Below are positions 1 through 12,119 of a DNA stretch of 64,000 bases, piece after piece. The position numbers and the translations under genes were made by a program. The notes beneath the pieces are model-generated. The model worked only from the letters and a program-made list of their open reading frames with translations. It did no database searches and had not been told where the DNA came from. The DNA is taken from assembly GCA_021234155.1 (NCBI GenBank), contig JAJEKV010000031.1, forward strand, positions 8,384,748 through 8,448,747. Reading direction: 5' to 3'. The stretch is from Isoetes taiwanensis (lineage: Eukaryota; Streptophyta; Lycopodiopsida; Isoetales; Isoetaceae). The number at the start of each line of letters is the position of its first letter. The stretch's first letter is position 1.

Positions 1-3000
1 TCACACTCTTAGAGTCATCCAGCCAACTGGGGCCTTGATTAGCCCTACTTGCTCCAAACGTAGTAATAAACAAAGAAACTTGCATTTAGGAAGAAAACTA
101 ATAGGAATTTACCCCTCCCAGTGGATTCTTGGCATCCATTAGACAGAGATAGGCCAATGACTCCAAGAATGCGCCAGAGGCCACTTAGGTCCCAACCTAA
201 CACCCCCCTCGCGCAGTCTTAGAGGCGCCCGATTTTTCAAACCCCATAACTTGAGCTACAGAGCTCCAAATCGCTTGAAATTTGTTGCAATAGGACCGTT
301 AGACAGCCTAGAATCCATTTATGACCTCAAATTAGGCTAGAAATGTCAAACCCCAGCTCAAAATGACCAAAATTGCTCAAACCCTTGAATTGTTTTTCCA
401 AACTGTGGTTTGTTTGTAAATAGAAGCATACCCCATTAGTACCTCATAAGTATTGCTCTCGGCCCAAAGCTGATGCCTTACTCCAAGGTAGAAGTGCCCA
501 AGAACACCCCTTTGTTATAGTCATCTAAACCTCAGCATAGCAACCGAAGTCCAACTGTTGGTACATCACCTCTGCTCATGCCAAAAGCATAAACATTGAC
601 CTAATTTTGTGTCCTTCTAATAGAGTTTGACCTATACAGCTGCCACATTCACACTCCCTATTGCCAGGATACCTAGAAAGGAGCTAGAGTCTAGAGCTGC
701 CCAAGTCACTCCGTGTGTAGAGACTGGACTCCCCCAAACCAACTTTGATAGGACCTTAGAGTATGCCTCAAACATCATGGAGGTTTGAAAAACAACCCTC
801 GCGTCATACCATACCACACGTCCTAATGTACATAGACTTGGAGATTATAGACATGTCTCCAGTAAGGCTGCTCGAGCCATCTTGCTTGCTTATAGAGCCC
901 AAAATATTGTAGGAGAGCCCTTCAAGTGGACCCTTAGACTCTAGAATATACGAGCGTTGCTTTCGAGGTACAGGGCCAGAGCCACAGAAGAGCTAGAGGC
1001 GCAACTTCTTGAAGACATCAAGGTCCCAGCCGATGTACAGATAGATAAGGAGAGGAGACCGAAAAGGCAGACCCAAGAGAGGAAAGCACAACGAGAAACA
1101 CCTCACCTGACAAACGAGTAGAACAGGACACCACCGGCCTATCATCAATCTTCATCAAATGGGAAGAATAATTGGTAACCAACGGCATCAAGAATCTTCT
1201 AGATGTCAACCTCCCGGCTACCACGTCCACGAGCTCACATCAGAAAGAGGATCTCGACGCCTTCACCAGCTCGACGCACATGAGTTTCAAATGGAAGAAT
1301 GCAAGGCAGCAAAATACAGGTGCAGGAAGACGTTAGACAGCAATGCCACATTAGCATCACGAGCTAGGGCCAGAGGGCATAATCTTCCATCGAGGAGAGA
1401 AGTCATGGCGACACAGGAGCGTATAGAGGGAAGACAACCACGACCTTGCAGTCCAGCAGCTCAAGCGAATGTCATGCAACGTCAACAAAAGGAGCAACCA
1501 AGCTAGGCAACCACAAAGCACCTAAGGCTGACCCGGACGAGCTTTCCAGCTCCCTTGCACCAGCAGGAGAACTTTCATCGGTTCCAAAAGGTAGGAGACC
1601 ATGAGGAGGAGGAGACGCATATCAGGGAACATCTCCGACTTGAAGGCCTATATCAGCATTAGGGGCAAGATCAAGGAGGAGAATATTCCGCTCAAACAAG
1701 AATTCCGGACCCAGAAACACCTAGAAAGCAAAGGAAGGACGACTTTACTACGTCAGCCAAGGAGGGCGAGACTCGAATGGATAGGATCCAAGGGACGGAG
1801 GAGACGACCTAGCCAGCAGGTACAAATCACGCAAAGGCAACCAGAAGAAGCTAGGGTAGGTGCAATGGAGATGACCACACTTCCAAGCATAGGAGAGGCA
1901 CCTCGGAATGAAACAAAGCCCAATCAACAGGGGCGCACTCAGGAATTCAACCTACGGAGGAATGACAATGCCTGCCTACCAACCACGATCTCAGAGCTTT
2001 GAAGACATTCAAGAACGTCCGACTGCAACAGCCAGGTGATCAACCGATCAATGGCACCGCACATCGGCAACCTTGCAACGAGACACTGCATACAGGGACG
2101 TTGAGCGGTCACCGCATTCCTTACGGCGGACATACACATTAAGGAGGAGCATCTTTTTCAAGGGATCACATCGACGAACACTCTTCGCAACTTGGGGTGA
2201 CGAGCTTGGATCAGACATGAAGCTCAACAATAGTAGCAGCATCTCAAGGAATCCCCGAGTCAACTAGAACGAAGAAGATGTAGCAAAACCGAAGGATCAA
2301 ACGTGATAGGAGGAGGGGAAACCCTAAAGGAGTATAAACATTTAAGTAGATCTTCGTAGTTGTTTTAAAAAAAGTGGATGAATTAAAATCCCAATGTAAA
2401 TGCATATATGTCTATTGTATATCTCCCCGGGGGATTCACATAGTGTAGGCCGTATATAGCATGTGAGTGGGCGATAAGGGTTTTTTTTTTAACCTAAAGC
2501 GTACGAATACGTACGAGAAGGGGTTCTTTAGACCTTAAAAAATCCAATCTCTAGTGATGTATTTCATACGGAAAGGGATTTTTTAGACCTTAAAAAAAGC
2601 GTATACGAAGGGGTTTTTTATGACCCCTTCCTCGCACATGGCGTATCCCTTATACACTAAGTGGTATCCCCGGGTATATCTCGGGTGCTCACAGATATAG
2701 TGTAGAAACATGAGTTTAAAGTCATGTTTTACGGATTTAGCGCTTAGATCAGAAAGCTCCTTCACTTCGACTACCCAATGAGGAAGCAAGGAAGCACAAC
2801 TATAGCCCAAGATCAAAATGGAAGAGCAAGTACGAGGGAGAAATGACCAGAGCCCAAGCAAACCTTCGACTTCAAACACTTCGGGAAGTGCCCTCAAGTA
2901 GAAGACCGCTCGTCCACCCAATGTCAGAATAAGAGACAACACCGGTCATGTCAAGATCATCAGCGCTACTGCACCAGGACATCGTCAGGGTGCACCACTA

Positions 3001-6000
3001 CCTCTTGTGGCAGCGGCAACACTTGACGAACTTATGACACGAGTGGCCTCAACAATAGAAGGAGGAACGACCCGACATCAACGAGCCAACTAGGAAGGCA
3101 ACATCTCGACAACCATAATTCCACCTTGTGGTAATATAGGGTGATGCGCTATGACACGTGTATTAGATGGAGAGGCACTTACGAAAGGCACTGCGACGAG
3201 GAGATATGCCTTCAACAACTAGGTGATGGCTTCGTCAGGTACTCCTACCAGTAATTAGAAGAAAAGAAGCCGATCGTATCTCCGACATGAGGGACATCAA
3301 ACGCCCAAGGTAGAAGCACTCGACACCTTAACGACAAGGATAGCAACTGAAGCACCTTCGGCAAAAAGAGAGTTCAAGATAATAGCCAGGCTATTCAACG
3401 ACAAGACTATATCTAAGGCAGGTACTTCTTCAACTCAAGGGTCAAGCTGCGCAAATATAAGGATCCATCACCCCGACAATATAGCCAGCAGGGAGGAGAG
3501 CCATGAAGCTTTACTTGACAGAGAGACCGACATGCATAGAGGCACAAAGGTCAAGAACTGAAAGCTGGAGAAGTGTTAGCAACCGACTTCTTCCAAGAGC
3601 TTCCTCGAGGCAACAGAAGGATCAAAACTGACGGGCACAATCAAAACCACCGGAGGGTACCTCAAGACAAGAAGACGGCATAGCACTGAGGAACGTGACA
3701 ACGTCCAAGCCAGGAGATCGAGGGGATTAGCAAGGAAGATTGGAAGCTCGATGGAGAACCAACTAGGTGAGGCAAGGCGAGGCGAGCCGATGACTTGCAC
3801 GCGGACTTGCATGCAACTTGGTGAACCCAAGGATCGACGATTCAAAGAACAACTGCAGAAGAGAACAACTCCAGAGGAGTATAGCCAAAGGAAGCGCGCA
3901 CAACCTCAAGAGACGCCTCCAAATAGCTTCAAGTATCATGAAGGGGGAAACAATTACAGCCCGAGAACAGAATCAGGAGGCAGACAGAAATGTCGAAGCA
4001 TCAACGACCAGCACACCTTTAGTTAGAATGTGATGCAAAGCGTGTTGTGCCATAGCCGACAAACATCGGAGGGCCCAAGTATATCAACAAGTTACCCCGG
4101 AGTACGAGCTGACGTACAAATAGGAGGATATAGATCGTCAACACCATGCCACTGGGAGGAACACCGATGCCATTACCAAGGAGTAGGTGTGCAACTCGAA
4201 CGGAGGCACAAGGGGGACTTAATAGCTCTATTAGTAATTGTAATTATGTAAGCTATATGCTTTGCATGTATAGTTCCCTTGTTATTTCTTCCCTCCCATA
4301 GCGTAACAAATCAAACGAAGAGATGTCAGGCAAATTGCAGGGGTGAAGCAATCAACATCTTCAACACTCTTCGGGCAACGTGATAACGACAAGAGGACTC
4401 GATGTATGAGACGTCGATGGAGTCGAGGAAACAATATCGGATATAGAGTCGTCCTTTAGCTGCCAAGACAAAGAGTTCAAGATGAAAGATCTTTTTCAAC
4501 GGCGCCACCTTCAGGCTTTTGAAAAGCGGCATGGAAAATTTCAAGTGACCAACTACACCATCAAAGACCAGCAAGGAGAGGCTTCTAAACGAACAAAGTC
4601 AACCTCTACATCAAGAGGATCCACCGTCAAGGAGACTGAAGTATCGAGCGACTCGGAAGAACGTTACCTTGCTAATTCAAGCAGGCAACGAGTGGATGCG
4701 CTTCTAGCAAGCTCAAGAATTTAAGGCCAGGGGGCCTAGTGGGTTAAATTTAGGGATGATAACATCCATATTGGGATTAGAAGGCATTTCCAGATATTCT
4801 CGCTGAAAGGATCGCCCCAATATTAAGCTAAGCATCAAGATTGGGAAGGAAATGCATAGGAGTAACTATAATTATACACGATTGTTAACAGACATCCAAC
4901 GTATTGAAACCACTTGGTGAGATTGATCTCCTCGCTAAGAAGGAATCATTACTAGGATAATTGTTGACCATGTATAAATCTAGTACCTCCAAAAGAATAA
5001 TCCAACCGAAAGAAAAGAAGTAATCTAACAAGTCCGGCCAACTTGTTACGATGACATCAATTCGATTGGTAGGAATATTCCAAGAGCTAAATAACTAAGA
5101 AAGGGGGAATCTCTAGAATATAAAAGAATAATATATGTAAGGTACATCTAAAATAAGAATTATAGTAATCAAATAATCTTTTGAGACAAAAGGAATTGTC
5201 ATGATGACAAAACCTTGTGGTTTAGAATCGTTCTAACTAAGTAGGTAACCCATAGCTATATTGAAATAAATGATAACATAAGATGTATATCCATCTTAGA
5301 TGGTTATATATGTCAGCTAAGGCTAGTAAATTAATGCGCTAAATAAGAAGCGTATAACCTCTTAAGGGGAGAGAATAAATATGACGTTGTGTACAACCAT
5401 TTTCTTTTCGAAGAAAGTGGGAGGGCTCAATCTCAGGATTGAACGTACTTGCATCGAATTGACCGACCCGTAGAATAGAGTTCACTCCGGCAATGGCCGA
5501 AGCGAATAGAGCGTAAAATAGATAGATACCTTAGGCTCAGGAGGCCTTCAACGTCTTGAGGCCCGGACGTAGTAGCTAACTACACCAATGAAGTGGAGCA
5601 AAACTATGGGAGCAATGCAACGACCAAGTCATCTCCAAATTACTCAACGCCACTCAATGGGTGGATCGCGTTCTAGCCTTAGGTAAGGTGTCTTGCAGTA
5701 TTATAAGCTTTAATGTGTCTTATAGATAAGTTAAATATAGATCCTAATAACTGCATAGAAATTCTTTGTGCGTTATATGTATCATACGGAAATAAGTTAA
5801 ATAACAACGATAATGTGAGTTAGCATGTTAATTAATCCTTCAGCGAGGATGCAATTCCTTCCTAGGATAGCTATATGACCTCGAAGTCCTTATAAATATA
5901 AATAGAAAATAGAATTCGGATATACTTAAGCGCATCTTAGGGATATACTTCCAAGGGTAATGCAAGACCCAAGGAAGAGAATAAGAAGCACATCTAATTC

Positions 6001-6250
6001 TTGTGTATGATAACTAAAACCTTCTCTATGTAACAATAGGTCTAAAATCAGGGTTATTGTTTAAATAATCGCGATCTAAAAGTAATTAAATATTGTAAAG
6101 CTTAGAGTAAATATAATTGTACTATCGGAAGTAATGTATCCGATGCTATGATAACGTTAATTCATAAATATTACGTTAAGGTAATTATGTTAATCACATG
6201 CATTAAAGGGAGCCAGCAAAAATCGGCTCAGGCATGTCGATTTGTGTTTA
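1..6250. other. Decayed repeat region without a supportable gene
   Basis: No reading frame longer than about 130 codons is present, and none shows a recognisable domain. The longest (1159-1506, 1601-2002, 4482-4724, all plus strand) are rich in Arg, Gln and Glu and look like decayed low-complexity coding or spacer DNA. The region lies directly upstream of sequence resembling the 3' internal part of the gypsy family found intact at 40241-53380, so it may be the worn-out body of an older copy. That link is inference: no protease, reverse transcriptase or integrase motif can be read here. Confidence 0.4.
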
Positions 6251-7421
6251 GATTAATTTCATGTGTAGTTAAGTATAATCTACGCATGCAACCTATGAGG
6301 TAAGGGTTGCATGCGTTGCTACCGATGATGAGATTACTACAGTGATCTCTAGGGCGTGGTGTAATGTCAATGTAGGCATGATCGCGTTTCCGCTTGGATG
6401 AGTGGAAGGTAGATTAGAAAGTCTACTTCTGTTCCACGGAGGTAGACGACCTCGAGAGAAAGGAGGTCATTCAGGAATGCATTGATAGGAAAAACACCTC
6501 TAGCCCCATATATGCTTTGATAGGAGGAATCTGGCCTTCACGCCCATATACGGGAAGGACCTATCCTCCACGCTGGGCAACTAGGGTGTAGGCATGAGCG
6601 GCATATAGGCATATAGGCGCTGTCTCCACGGCCATAATGGAAGATTCACCCTCTTCCTACGCCGGGAGATTAGCCATGCATCCATGTAGATAGGTGGGGT
6701 GGTCACCATATAACCAAAATTTTATTAATAATTAAAATGGTTCTAACGTAGTGACGACATCAGGCCAATAGAGCGCTCCGGGCGAGGGGAGGTCGAAACT
6801 CTGAAGACTTGCAACACAAATTTTGTTATAATGTGTTGCAAGGGATGAAGAGTACCTTAGAAGTGTAAATTTTGTATGAAATTTATAAACTTTGATAAAC
6901 TTAAATATTGTATTAAGTAAGGGCAATAATTACCTTGCGTGGATTAAGTTATGAAGTCATAAGTTAATTGGATAATAAAATAGTACAGTAATGTCTTAAA
7001 CATTACCTTAGAGTAATTATAATAATTAAGATAGTAAGTGTGTAATTATAGATATTGTAAAATTAATACAGGATTTTAAGGTGCGAAGACTTGCAACACA
7101 AATTTTGTTGGAATGTGTTGCAAGGAATGAAGAATACCTTAAAAAATAATTGTATATGAAAGTGTTAAATTGTGATAAACTAAATGTTGTGATAACAGAA
7201 ACTAATAAGTACCTTGTTTTAATAGAAGTTACGATTTGACAAGTTATTTGATAATGTAATGGCGTAATAATGATTTAAAAATATTACCTTAAGGTAATCT
7301 TAATAAATGTGTAAGTATAATAGTAATAAATTGTATGCATCAAGTTGGTTGCAGGACAGGAAGAGCCCAAGGTGGGGAGACTCCTGATGCTGCGGACAGC
7401 ATCAATTCAAGGTGGGAAGAA
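6250..7421 (+). mobile_element. Degenerate 3' internal end of a gypsy element
   Basis: Around 6326-6396 the sequence 'ccgatgatgaga', a segment with 'gtgatctctagggcgtggtgta' character, and a following 'gtagg-catga' stretch match the order seen near the 3' end of the intact element at 51158-51215. Just before 7422 there is 'gctgcggacagcatcaattc' followed by a purine-rich tract, the same arrangement as 'gctggggacagca' plus purine tract at 51721-51755. I read this as the untranslated 3' part of an older copy of the same family, leading into its 3' LTR. Confidence 0.55.
6802..7330. repeat. Tandem duplication of about 280 bp with inner hairpin
   Basis: Two adjacent AT-rich units start near 6802 and 7085 with almost the same 60 bases and end in similar 'attaccttagagtaat' type sequence. 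Each unit opens with the inverted repeat TTGCAACACA ... TGTGTTGCAA around a loop of about 14 bases. The duplication sits in the 3' untranslated part of the old gypsy copy and has no counterpart in the intact copy. Confidence 0.6.
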
Positions 7422-8975
7422 TGTGACGTTCCAGCATAACATACGGTATGAATACGTATATTATACTGACACGTCACTAGTACATGTCGACTCAGACGAC
7501 ATGTACACGGCGACCGTAAAGGGTAGTACCCTAGGGTACGACCTTGTGAACCATTATATTGCACATGTTAAAGCAACATGTGAATATAATCCCTTTTTGC
7601 CACGTGGCAATGACCCATTGACCAAAAGGGACCAGCCCTAAATTCGTGGGGATAAAGGGGCATAAACCCTAAAAGGGAAACCCTTTCAGTTCTCAGCCCC
7701 TGAGTCTCGGATTGGAGCAGCAGAGGATGCATTTCCGCCTGAACGGGAGCATAGAAGTCGGATCTCCCAGGTTGCACTGTTGCAGCTCGATCCAAGATCA
7801 GCAGACCCGAGATCAGCAGCATGGCAGGTGGGTGGTTGATTCAATAGGTAGATCCGAGTTATCAGGCCTCTTTCAGTAGGTTTAGCATCCATTCTTAGCT
7901 ATAGGCGACCCCTACAGCCTAAGAATGATAGACACTAACAAAGGAACCTAACCATGTATGATTAGGTAGATTAGACTAGATGTATTCTATTATTTTCAGT
8001 TATGTTGTGATGATGTTTTGACATTCTATGCGCCACTCTTGTGTATTGGGAAGGGGTGTAGAGACCCAGAGCCCAAGTAGTTGTATGATCCTAGTTTTAG
8101 CCCATTAATTCCCAATTAATGCGGCCTGTGCATAAGAGCCCGCCTGGCTGTGGGTGGCGGAGCTAGACCGGCTGACAAGGGAGGGCTTGTCTAATCACGG
8201 TTGATCCCGCTGGCGCGTAACGATGGCGGGGGAACGCTGTGAGCTAGGCCTAATACCCTGGCACTGCGTGAGGGCAGGGTATGGGCTCGACACTCGTGGG
8301 GTGATGCGTCATCTTCCAGTGAGTTCAAGTCGTATATGAGCAAAGGGCTCTCCGGCTTCGCCCGTGATTAGCATGAACCTTCGGAGGAGGAGAGTGATCT
8401 CCTCCTGCCTCATCGGGGCCCCAGGGAGATGCAACCCGGTAGTAGTAGCCCCTCGGCTATTCACCCAAAGAAAGTTACGGTCGGGGCTCCAATACTTTTC
8501 AAACCTATCTCGCAAAGTATGCACGGGGAGGGGCGGATGGAGTGGACTACCCAACGACCATGTTCCTATGCCAGCCAAATCCATTTGCCATGAATTATGT
8601 CTGCATTGCTACCTGGAGACCCCAAGCCGTCAGTACTTCCCCATGAGTCTGAGCCTGGGTAGGATTTCCCCATGTTATGTTGATGTACTGATGTGTTGTT
8701 GCAGCTACTGTGATATGGTGGACCACCCTTCGAGGTGGGTATGTTATTGTTGATTGATGTCATGTGCTCATGTTTTGTTTACGCTTCCGCAGCTAGGTCG
8801 ATCCCGAGGGAGACGGGATGAATGACACGTCCATTCTTCCCCGTCAGGTTCTTGGCCACCATCAAGGGCCCGATGTTAGGTGGACGGCCTCATGTCAGCG
8901 AGCAGATGCTGGTTTGAGGGATGATCTCCAGTTTGTATACGATCGGGGCATCGTATATGAGCTGGGGCCGTCACA
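7422..8975 (+). repeat. LTR (3' LTR of decayed gypsy copy)
   Basis: It begins TGTGACGTTCCA and ends CCGTCACA, the same inverted ends as the LTRs at 40241 and 51756. Internal blocks are shared in the same order with the other three LTRs: 'GGGGTGTAGAGACC' near 8053, 'GCGGCCTGTGCATAAGAGCCC' style sequence near 8120, and 'GGGGCGGATGGAGTGG' near 8528. Length is 1554 bp against 1621-1625 bp for the intact pair. A purine-rich tract precedes it, so it is a 3' LTR; no matching 5' LTR is in the window. Open frames inside it are not genes. Confidence 0.8.
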
Positions 8976-9151
8976 TTACTTGTAATTGAATTATTTTTAG
9001 TTATAAAGAAATTATGCGAAGCATTACATTTATAAAACAGTTAATAGTCATTAATACATAAAAGTTACATGGTAGAGTAGATATATACTAGCACAATAGG
9101 GTACAAGAAAACATTTAGCACAATTAAAACTTAAGGAAATTTTACAACTAT

Positions 9152-9565
9152 TCAATGGCCTCCTGAAAGCTTGAAGAAGTTCTTGACATCCCTGAATCGG
9201 AGGCCTTTGCCGATGTTGCGCAAGATGTTCCTTGTCGATCTTCCTTCAAGTGCTCGGGTCATCTCCGGTTCCGGGAGTTCTGGTGCAGTTGCTGCTACTA
9301 CTGAAAGTGTTGCGTCCCTGAGGTGTCCCCTCACAAAGTCGAGGCAATGGAGCGCGACGGACCTGTTGAAAAGGATGATGTGGTCCGCATGGGCGTATAT
9401 CTTCGAGTGCTGCCCGAAGCCCGAGAGTGCTATGAGAAGCGCCACGGATTCTTCCCCCCTTGGGCTGAACTTCTTGTGGAAGACTGTTAGTCCTGTGCCT
9501 CCTGGTACATGACTATTCATGCATTCGACGGACCAAGTCAAGTCCAAGGATCCACAGTCAGTCAC
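9152..9565 (-). CDS. Uncharacterised 137-aa ORF
   Basis: This open frame has mixed, protein-like composition but matches no family I recognise. It has no clear signal peptide, membrane segment or metal motif. It lies between an LTR (ending 8975) and the upstream region of a gag pseudogene, so it may be a fragment of a host exon or of an unrelated transposon. An overlapping frame on the other strand (9171-9512) is less protein-like. Low confidence that it is real. Confidence 0.25.
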   Translation of the reverse strand: MTDCGSLDLTWSVECMNSHVPGGTGLTVFHKKFSPRGEESVALLIALSGFGQHSKIYAHADHIILFNRSVALHCLDFVRGHLRDATLSVVAATAPELPEPEMTRALEGRSTRNILRNIGKGLRFRDVKNFFKLSGGH

Positions 9566-10036
9566 GGGTCAGTCGTCAAAGGCCCAGCAAAAGACCAAGC
9601 CGCAGATCACGCAGTCAAAGCCCTGCCAGTATTCCTGCAAATCAAGCCTCCTTCCAGGAGTCGGCACCGAGATCAGTCAGAGTGTCTATATTGGGCCAAA
9701 GGCCATTGTACTATATATATGAGTAGAGCTAGCACATGAGTTTTTAGATGAGTTTTGAGTCTTGTCTCACTTCAGTTTTCTCTCGATTGCGAGAGCTCAT
9801 GTATCATCATTGATGTCAAGGGAGTTGTTTTCCTCATTGTGATCTCATTGTTCTCTTTTTGTTCTGTTTTCTCTTTCTTGTTCTCTTCTTGCAAATCCCG
9901 CGTGACATAGTCCCCGGATTCTCCTGTTAGATCCACGGGTCCTCACAGAGGGCTGTCTTGCAGGAGTTCCCGAACCCAGACCCCAAACACTGTCGCCTCT
10001 GCCGGGTCTGATTCGCATTTCCTTTAGTCTGTCGCC
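9566..10036 (+). promoter_or_regulatory. Upstream region of gag pseudogene with TATA-like box
   Basis: A TATATATAT run lies at 9712-9721, about 320 bases before the gag start, followed by pyrimidine-rich sequence (9770-9895) of the kind found in plant LTR retrotransposon leaders. I could not define LTR borders or a primer-binding site. Promoter function is inference from position. Confidence 0.3.
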
Positions 10037-11827
10037 ATGTCTGCACGAAACTTCACGCCAGAAGAACTTCTTTCCCAGACGGCGTCTCGCTTGGAGCGCC
10101 ATCATCGACGGGAAGTTGTTCGCGACATGTATGGATCTGCTTATGACATTGAGGGAGGCCACATTCGGTCTAGGGCTCAGTCGGCGCCACCCACCCCTCG
10201 TGTCCTGTCTCGTCCCAGTTCTCCGCCACAAGCGTGCAAACATTGCTCACAGCCTCAGTCACCTCATCACTATCAGGAGCCCTATCAGGCTCAAACTTCT
10301 CAACCTTACTTTCATACCCCAGAACATGCCTACATCCATCATTCTTCTGGCCATACGCCTCTGCCTTCACAACCATCATCTCCTCCGGGCGGACAGGGAT
10401 ATCCACATGTCTCTTTTGCTCCTCCCCAGAAATTTCCCTTCCATACATTTCCCACCGCTCTTCCTGTTTACAACCTTACCGACCTCAAAACCAATGATCA
10501 GGCACCTCCAGTACCTCCCCCTCAGTCACCCCTTCATCAGGGTCTTTCTGGCACCATGCCACCTCCAACTCCACCTCAATATAATCCTTATCCGGTTCCT
10601 GTCCAGCGCATCACTTTCACATCTACCTTTCAGACCCTTAAGCTGACTTATCCAACCTTTGGCAACACGAAAGGCAAACCTTTAGACCAAAGTGCTCAGG
10701 CCCACATGGAAGAATTTGAGGCTCTGGCTGTCCTAAATGGTCATGCACAACCTCAACTGAAATTCCATATCTTTTCCACCACACTGCGTGGCTCTCCTCA
10801 CCAATGGATTATGTCCAATAAAAGCCACTAGAAACAAGATTGGACGGAAATGTAAACTGCTTTTCTTTCTCACTATGGAACCACAAATGATGATCAACTT
10901 CATCTCAAGCAACTCAATGACCTTCGACAAGAGCCCACGGAGTCCGCCAGGGATTTTGCAGATCGACTTCACATTCTGCTCAGCAAACTCAAGGAGTACC
11001 CGACACAGAGCCAGATCTTGGTCTGGTTTCTCCAAGGACTTCCTCCAGCTATCCGACTCATGACTGAATACCTGCGCCCGAAGACTTTGGAGCAGGCTAT
11101 CGACCTGGTCAATCACTCCGTCAATGTTTCCTCCCGAGGCGTGGCTCTTCAGGAGCTCCCCTTCATTCCACCCGTCATGGTTCCACAGACTGTTGTCCAA
11201 CCTCAACACGCCACTCAGCAGCGCAGTCAGATCTGGTGCCATATCTGCAAATACCAGGGCCACTTGGCAAATGAATGCAACTCCACCAATGGCCCGCCTC
11301 ATTGTAAAAGATGCAACATGTGCAATCATGCCACGGAAGAGTGCACTCGCACTCATCCTACACCTTTCTGCAACAAGCTGGTTTATCAAGTGCAAACAAC
11401 ACCTCAGCAACAATCGCAATATCAGCCGCAACCACTGCCGGCTCAACCCAATCAACTCTATCAGCAACAGGAGCAACAACGGGGACCCAACACATGCCCC
11501 CCTTTTGATCCTTCTAAAGCTCAGTGTTATCACTGTCATGAATGGGGTCATACCACCACGGCATGTCCTCAACTTCCACAAGTTCAGGTGCAGCTTCCTG
11601 GCACCAATCAGACCACCTCGGTCCGCCTCACGGCTTACCAACTCTGGATTGCCAATGGCAAACAAGGCCCGCGTCCCGTTCTTCGGAAGCCACCTCGCGT
11701 GCCTCAGCAATCACGCTACCAACCAGCTCCTGCCAATCAACCTCAAATGGATCAACAAGCACAGGAAGAAATTTTTCAGGCTCTTAATCCTCCAGTCCAA
11801 CCGTCAATCTTGTACGTACATAGATAA
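10037..11827 (+). pseudogene. Retrotransposon gag polyprotein, two nonsense codons
   Basis: One frame runs 597 codons from ATG 10037 to the stop at 11825-11827, interrupted only by TAG (10829-10831) and TAA (10853-10855). A Pro/Gln/Ser-rich N-terminus (to about residue 185) is followed by a retrotransposon gag domain (about residues 190-370, including 'WFLQGLPPAIR' near 11030). Three CCHC zinc knuckles of spacing CX2CX4HX4C follow: CHICKYQGHLANEC (about 11240), CKRCNMCNHATEEC (about 11310) and CYHCHEWGHTTTAC (about 11525). Gln-rich linkers separate them. Gag packages element RNA into virus-like particles. Both stops could each arise by one C-to-T change from a Gln codon. No protease or reverse transcriptase follows, so this is a truncated element, and its gag differs from that at 46351. 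Confidence 0.85.
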
Positions 11828-11904
11828 CTTCTTTTTAGAGTTTGTTTGGCTAGAATTGGGTACTTCTTGTTAGAGTGCTAACAGTTCTGAGATATAATCA
11901 CTCT

Positions 11905-12115
11905 TGACTAGGAATAATGATAATTCTACTGACCTTGTTGATCTAGTTTCTCTCGAAAGTCTGTGTCAAGTAGATGAGCTAAGTGGTACAAAATGATGTT
12001 TTTCCTCTTACGGACATACTTGCAGAAAGTGAACAAGAAGATGAAGGGGACTTTGCTCGTAAAGAAGCATCCCTTGATATTAAAGGAATCAACGGCACTT
12101 GTTATTTACTAAAGT
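11905..12115 (+). pseudogene. Possible acidic coding fragment
   Basis: Two short open stretches in different frames read as protein-like sequence: one ending 'QVDELSGTK' near 11990 and one beginning 'DVFPLTDILAES' at about 11994 and continuing with an acidic EQEDEG segment to about 12114. They would join after a small frameshift. No family is recognised. It may be a residual host exon next to the gag pseudogene; evidence is only reading-frame composition. Confidence 0.25.
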
Positions 12116-12119
12116 AATA

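Noticed and set aside
8309-8763. Open frames of 91-129 codons on both strands
   Set aside because: They lie inside an LTR and overlap its conserved blocks; no protein motif.
10733-11710. Long minus-strand open frame (325 codons)
   Set aside because: It lies opposite the gag pseudogene, which has three zinc knuckles and a gag domain on the plus strand; the minus frame has no domain and is a shadow.
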